The notes under the pieces are model-generated. The model had not been told where the DNA came from. It did no database searches and worked only from the letters and a program-made list of their open reading frames with translations. From positions 6,045,386 through 6,109,385 of the forward strand of contig NC_061078.1 of assembly GCF_021917145.1 (NCBI RefSeq): a stretch of 64,000 bases of DNA, in the 5' to 3' direction. Both the position numbers and the translations under genes were made by a program. The number at the start of each line of letters is the position of its first letter. Position 1 is the stretch's first letter. Origin of the DNA: Hypomesus transpacificus. Lineage: Eukaryota > Chordata > Actinopteri > Osmeriformes > Osmeridae. Shown piece after piece: positions 60,066 through 64,000 of the stretch.

Positions 60066-60644
60066 CAGATGTGGACCATGCACTCACATGCAAACACACA
60101 CTGGGAACATGCAGCACAAACAAGTTAGATCTATATTCTTCTTTACTATCGCTACCAAATCATCAGAAATCCCATCAGAGAGTGACCAGAATGATTTGAC
60201 TGTGTTCCGCTTGCTTCTTGTGGTGTGTGTGTGTGTGTGTTTGTGTGTATGAGTGTGTGCGTGTAGTCAACCAGATGAACGGTGATCAACATTGGTCTGG
60301 ATCAATACTTAGTGGATAATGGTGCTGATCAATACCCATCAGTTCCGGTGATCAAATATTTATCCAGGAAGAGAATAACAGACACCCGATCTGTCTGCCT
60401 GTCTGTCTGCCTGTCTGCCTGCCCGTCTCTCTTCCTCCCTCTGTCTGTCTACCTGCCTGCATATCTGTCTGTCTATCTATTTACAAGTCTGTCAGTCAAT
60501 CTCTCTGTTAAACTGCCCCTCTCATAGAGACTAGAACCCTGCCGCAATGCTGCACAGTCTCAGGGATCAGATAACAAACCAACTCATTAACAAGCCTCCT
60601 TACAAACAAAATGGCTTTGGGTTAGGCCATTAACCCTCACGCCC

Positions 60645-61095
60645 CTCTCCCTGCCCCTACCTCCCTACCTCACAACCCCTCCTTGCCCCTACCTCACAAC
60701 CCCTCCCTGCCCCTACCTCCCTACCTCACGCCCCCCTCCCTGCCCTTACCTCCCTACCTCACAACCCCTCCCTGCCCCTACCTCCCTACCTCACGCCCCC
60801 CTCCCTGCCCTTACCTCCCTACCTCACAACCCCTCGCTGCCCCTACCTCCCTACCTCACGCCCCCCTCCCTGCCCCTACCTCCCTACCTTACGCCCCCCT
60901 CCCTGCCCCTACCTCCCTACCTCACAACCCCTCCCTGCCCCTACTTCTCTACCTCACAACCCCTCCCTGCCCCTACCTCAATACCTCACGCCCCCCTCCC
61001 TGCCCCTACCTCCCTACCTCACGCCCCCCTCCCTGCCCCTACCTCCCTACCTCACGCCCCCCTCCCTGCCCCTACCTCACGCCCCCCTCCCTGGC
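60645..61095. repeat. About 30-bp C-rich minisatellite
   Basis: CCCCTACCTCCCTACCTCAC plus GCCCCCCTCCCTG or AACCCCTCCCTG, about 14 copies with two end types. Confidence 0.9.
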
Positions 61096-61539
61096 TGTAT
61101 GAGAGGGTGTGGGAGGAGGCCTGGAGGAGAGGGGGGGGGCCTGGGGGGGAGTGGCCCTGTACTGCTGGTCACAGTGTGGAGAACCAGATAAGTCAGGTAT
61201 GCACACACACCTACACACACACACACACACCTACACACGCACCTACACACATACCTACACACAGCCTTTTATTCAGAGTCTCATGGACTGTAAATGTAAT
61301 TCCGTTAGTGTCTGAGTGTGTATGAAGGGAATAGAAATGTCAGCTATGTACTGTATTGTGACTGTATTAGTGTATGAGTGTGTTCATGTATGTGTGTATC
61401 TCTGTGTGTGTAGGTGAGTTTGTGTAAAGGGGGGTCACCTTCAAGCCTCTGCAGTGAAACAGCATGCAGCAGAGACACTCACCCTCCACCCCTCCATCCT
61501 CCTTTCAACAGAAAACACAGTTAACTTGTAGCACACTCT

Positions 61540-62035
61540 TTCTCCCCTCCTCTCCTCCCAGACTCTCTCCTCCCAGCCTCTCTCCTCCCAGACTCTCCTC
61601 CTCTCCTCCCCGCCCCTCTCCTCCCAGCCTCTCTCCTCCCAGCCTCTCTCCTCCCAGCCTCTCTCCTCCCAGCCTCTCTCCTCCCAGCCTCTCTCCCCTT
61701 TCCTCCTCCCAGCCTCTCTCCTCCCAGCCTCTCTCCTCCTAGCCTCTCTCCTCTGCTCCCAGAATCTCTCCCCTCTCCTCCTAGCCTCTCTCCTCCCAGC
61801 CTCTCTCCTCCCAGCCTCTCTCCCCTTTCCTCCTCCCAGCCTCTCTCCTCCCAGCCTCTCTCCTCCTAGCCTCTCTCCTCCCAGCCTCTCTCCTCCCAGC
61901 TTCTCTCCTCCTAGCCTCTCTCCTCCCAGCCTCTCTCCTCCCAGCCTCTTTCCTCCCAGCCTCTCTCATCTCCTCCCAGCCTCTCTCCTCCCAGCCTCTC
62001 TCCTCTGCTCCCAGACTCTCTCCCCTCTTCTCCTC
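61540..62035. repeat. 15-bp pyrimidine minisatellite
   Basis: About 30 copies of TCTCTCCTCCCAGCC with interspersed CCCTTTCCTC blocks. An internal segment of about 100 bp (61668-61750) recurs at about 61788-61870. Confidence 0.9.
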
Positions 62036-63304
62036 CCAGCAGTGTGTGAATTACTCAGTATGCCACCTCTCCTGTATTGACAGATGTTATTGAATGCCAG
62101 AGTCCTACAATGCAGCATCTGTGTCTCTCTATCCTGTCTGTCCCTCCTGTATGCCTCTCTCCTGTCTGTCTCTCCTGTCTACAGTGCAGTCTTTTATTTC
62201 TGTCAGTGTCACCATGGAATCCCACACAGTGTCTCTGTCTCTCTATTTCCCTCTCTCTTCTTCTTCCCTTGACTCATGTTTCAGTCGCTGGCAAGTGAGA
62301 GTTTAGAATCATAAACATCTCTCTCCCTCTCTCTTTCTTTCCTGCTCCCTCCACCCTTCCCTCTCTCCCTTCCCTCTCTTCCTCCCCCCCTCTCAGTGCC
62401 TACAGCGTGCAGAACAGCTACAAATCTTCCCAGATCTGACGATTCCAAAGCCTCTTTCCAGTCTGTCCTCTCCACACGACACCTCAGAACTCAGATTTGT
62501 TTACACGCACAATTTTATTGTCCAAATTCGTCTTGGCTAAGGTAGAATTTGCTAGAGGGCTTGTGTTGTCTGTGTGGAATTTGTGTGAGGAATATATTGT
62601 AAGCCTCTGGGGTTGTGTGTGTATATGAGTGTGAGTGTGTGTAAGTGTGAGACTGTGTGGTTTAGTATCTTTCATAGAAGCCTCCAGAAGGCGCAGAACG
62701 CTCTGTCAAGGTCAGACCTCCATTCTGCTGCAGACGCTAGAAACACCTAGAAGCTTCAACATGAATAAGCAGTCTGGCTGTTGGAGATCTTGATTTGAGC
62801 GCTTTTTCACAAGAGTTGAACACAGACGAGGAAACACCCTGCAGGGTGTGCGCTTTGCTCCTTTTCCCCCCCCGCTTTTTGTACATTTAAATAAGGTTGG
62901 GTTCAGACGGGATGTGGTGGGGATGTGTACGTTTGTGTGTGTGTTTTGTGTTCATGTCTGTCTGTGTGACAGAGAAAAAGAGCTAATTTATCACAACATG
63001 CTCTGGATCCTTCTTCAGGTCATCCCCCTGTCCTAGTGCTCTCTTATGAAGAGGGGCCAGCCAATCACAGGAAGATACCAGTGAAGCAGCTCTGACCGGC
63101 AGCAAATCACATGCCTTACCTACGATGTCAGAATTGATGAAGCGAGTAAGTCTTCCTGAAGGATCCTCATGAGCAGCTGGAAATAACATATATACAAGCA
63201 CACACACACACACATACATGCACACACATACATACATGGATATACACACACAGACACACAGTGCTAGTTTGTCTTTGTGGCCTGAAGGAGATCGGTGGGC
63301 GGAG
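62036..63304. other. No gene seen
   Basis: Contains CT-rich and CA-rich microsatellites. No exon could be supported. Confidence 0.4.
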
Positions 63305-63510
63305 TAGTCTGTGTTTAATGTAATGTGTGTGTTTGTAATGTGTGTGTGTGTGTGTGTGTAATGTGTGTGTGTGAGGGGGTAGTCTGTGTGTAATGTGTGT
63401 GTGAGGGGGTAGTCTGTGTGTAATGTGTGTGTGTGTAATGTGTGTGTGAGGGGGTAGTCTGTGTGTAATGTGTGTGTTTGTAATGTGTGTGTGAGGGGGT
63501 AGTCTGTGTT
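63305..63510. repeat. GT-rich minisatellite
   Basis: Units of GGGGGTAGTCTGTGTGTAAT plus variable GTGTGTG runs, about five copies. Confidence 0.85.
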
Positions 63511-63924
63511 GAAAGGGACCTCTCCTCTTGCACTGATGATATCGACTGGCCTCCTGATGATAAATGAGGGAACTCATCACGGATCAGCCAGATTACTCCT
63601 CCATGCCGGGACACTTTCCTCGGTCCATCATCCCTCTGCTCCAAGGATACATCATCCTCTCTCTCTCTGTGTGTGTCTGACGCAGGGACACTCGCTCCAA
63701 AGCTTACATTTGGGCGAGAGACAGTTTCCACTAGACGTGCATTTGCCCTCACTGGTCACCATAGCGTTTGTGCTCCTCTGCACCTGTTATTATGTCATCA
63801 CATTTACAACTGACACCAGTGGCGTACGGGATAATAACCTACTAAAAGCATCCAATGATCAGATTGACGTGAAATGACGAGATGGCGCTAAATATGAGGG
63901 ATGGGATTTGGTGAACCTGTGCTG

Positions 63925-64000
63925 TGGGTTAGGGTTAGAGTGTTCTGTCTCTGTGTTGGGTTAGAGTGTTCTGTCTCTGTGTTGGGTTAGAGTGTTCTGT
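63925..64000. repeat. 26-bp minisatellite running off the window
   Basis: GTTAGAGTGTTCTGTCTCTG plus TGTTGG repeats from about 63935 and continues past the window end. Confidence 0.8.

Noticed and set aside
59342..60128. Frames rich in GGESWWREL or STSSLHQLSPPAL
   Set aside because: They come from the 13-bp minisatellite.
62390..62445. Exon-like segment after TCTCAG with SVQNSYKSSQI
   Set aside because: It hits a stop after a few codons and has no donor or conserved match.

Overview
This is a vertebrate nuclear window, almost certainly teleost fish. It holds intron-rich genes with canonical GT/AG junctions, an L2-clade LINE fragment, tRNA-derived SINEs with fish-type tails, hAT-like non-autonomous transposons, and an exceptional load of minisatellites. 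The species cannot be fixed from the sequence. Telomere-like TTAGGG/CCCTAA words are scattered through many introns and arrays.

Six protein-coding genes could be assembled exon by exon, with intact reading frames from start to stop. In order they are tipin (+, 6300-8068, 7 coding exons, 264 aa), dis3l (-, 19801-8624, 18 exons, 1040 aa), lctl (-, 25891-21696, 13 exons, 569 aa), a four-motif beta/gamma-crystallin (+, 27928-30092, 6 exons, 207 aa), chst1 (-, 33320-32037, one coding exon, 427 aa) and e2f8 (-, 45822-40764, 13 coding exons, 931 aa). tipin and dis3l converge tail to tail, as TIPIN and DIS3L do on human 15q22, and LCTL lies on the same human chromosome arm. CHST1 and E2F8 are on human 11p, so an ancestral block junction probably lies near 30-32 kb.

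The genes do not form one pathway. tipin (fork protection and checkpoint) and e2f8 (repression of S-phase genes) both concern S phase. dis3l is the cytoplasmic exosome nuclease. lctl and the crystallin are typically expressed in eye or lens. chst1 makes sulphated keratan/lactosamine glycans in the Golgi.

Region by region: 1-3.2 kb holds a decayed L2 LINE. 3.2-6.3 kb is intergenic with a palindromic MITE. 6.3-26 kb is tipin/dis3l/lctl. 27.9-30.1 kb is the crystallin and 32-33.3 kb chst1. 34.8-38 kb holds two fold-back elements that share termini. 38-40 kb has poly-G tracts and a 37-bp array. 40.7-46.3 kb is e2f8. 47.8-49.8 kb is a 354-bp satellite. 50-64 kb has no recognisable coding gene and is packed with tandem arrays plus a 1.2-kb TIR element.

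The most unusual observation is in dis3l. At least four of its tandem arrays are amplified copies of the gene's own exon/intron junctions: 5' splice sites in introns 4, 10 and 14, and the 3' splice site in intron 13, where the unit is repeated 68 times without an indel. A smaller triplication covers the stop codon. The second is the fold-back pair at 34832-35152 and 36854-37885, which looks like a Foldback-type transposon family. The third is a nested insertion of a hAT-type MITE inside a SINE.
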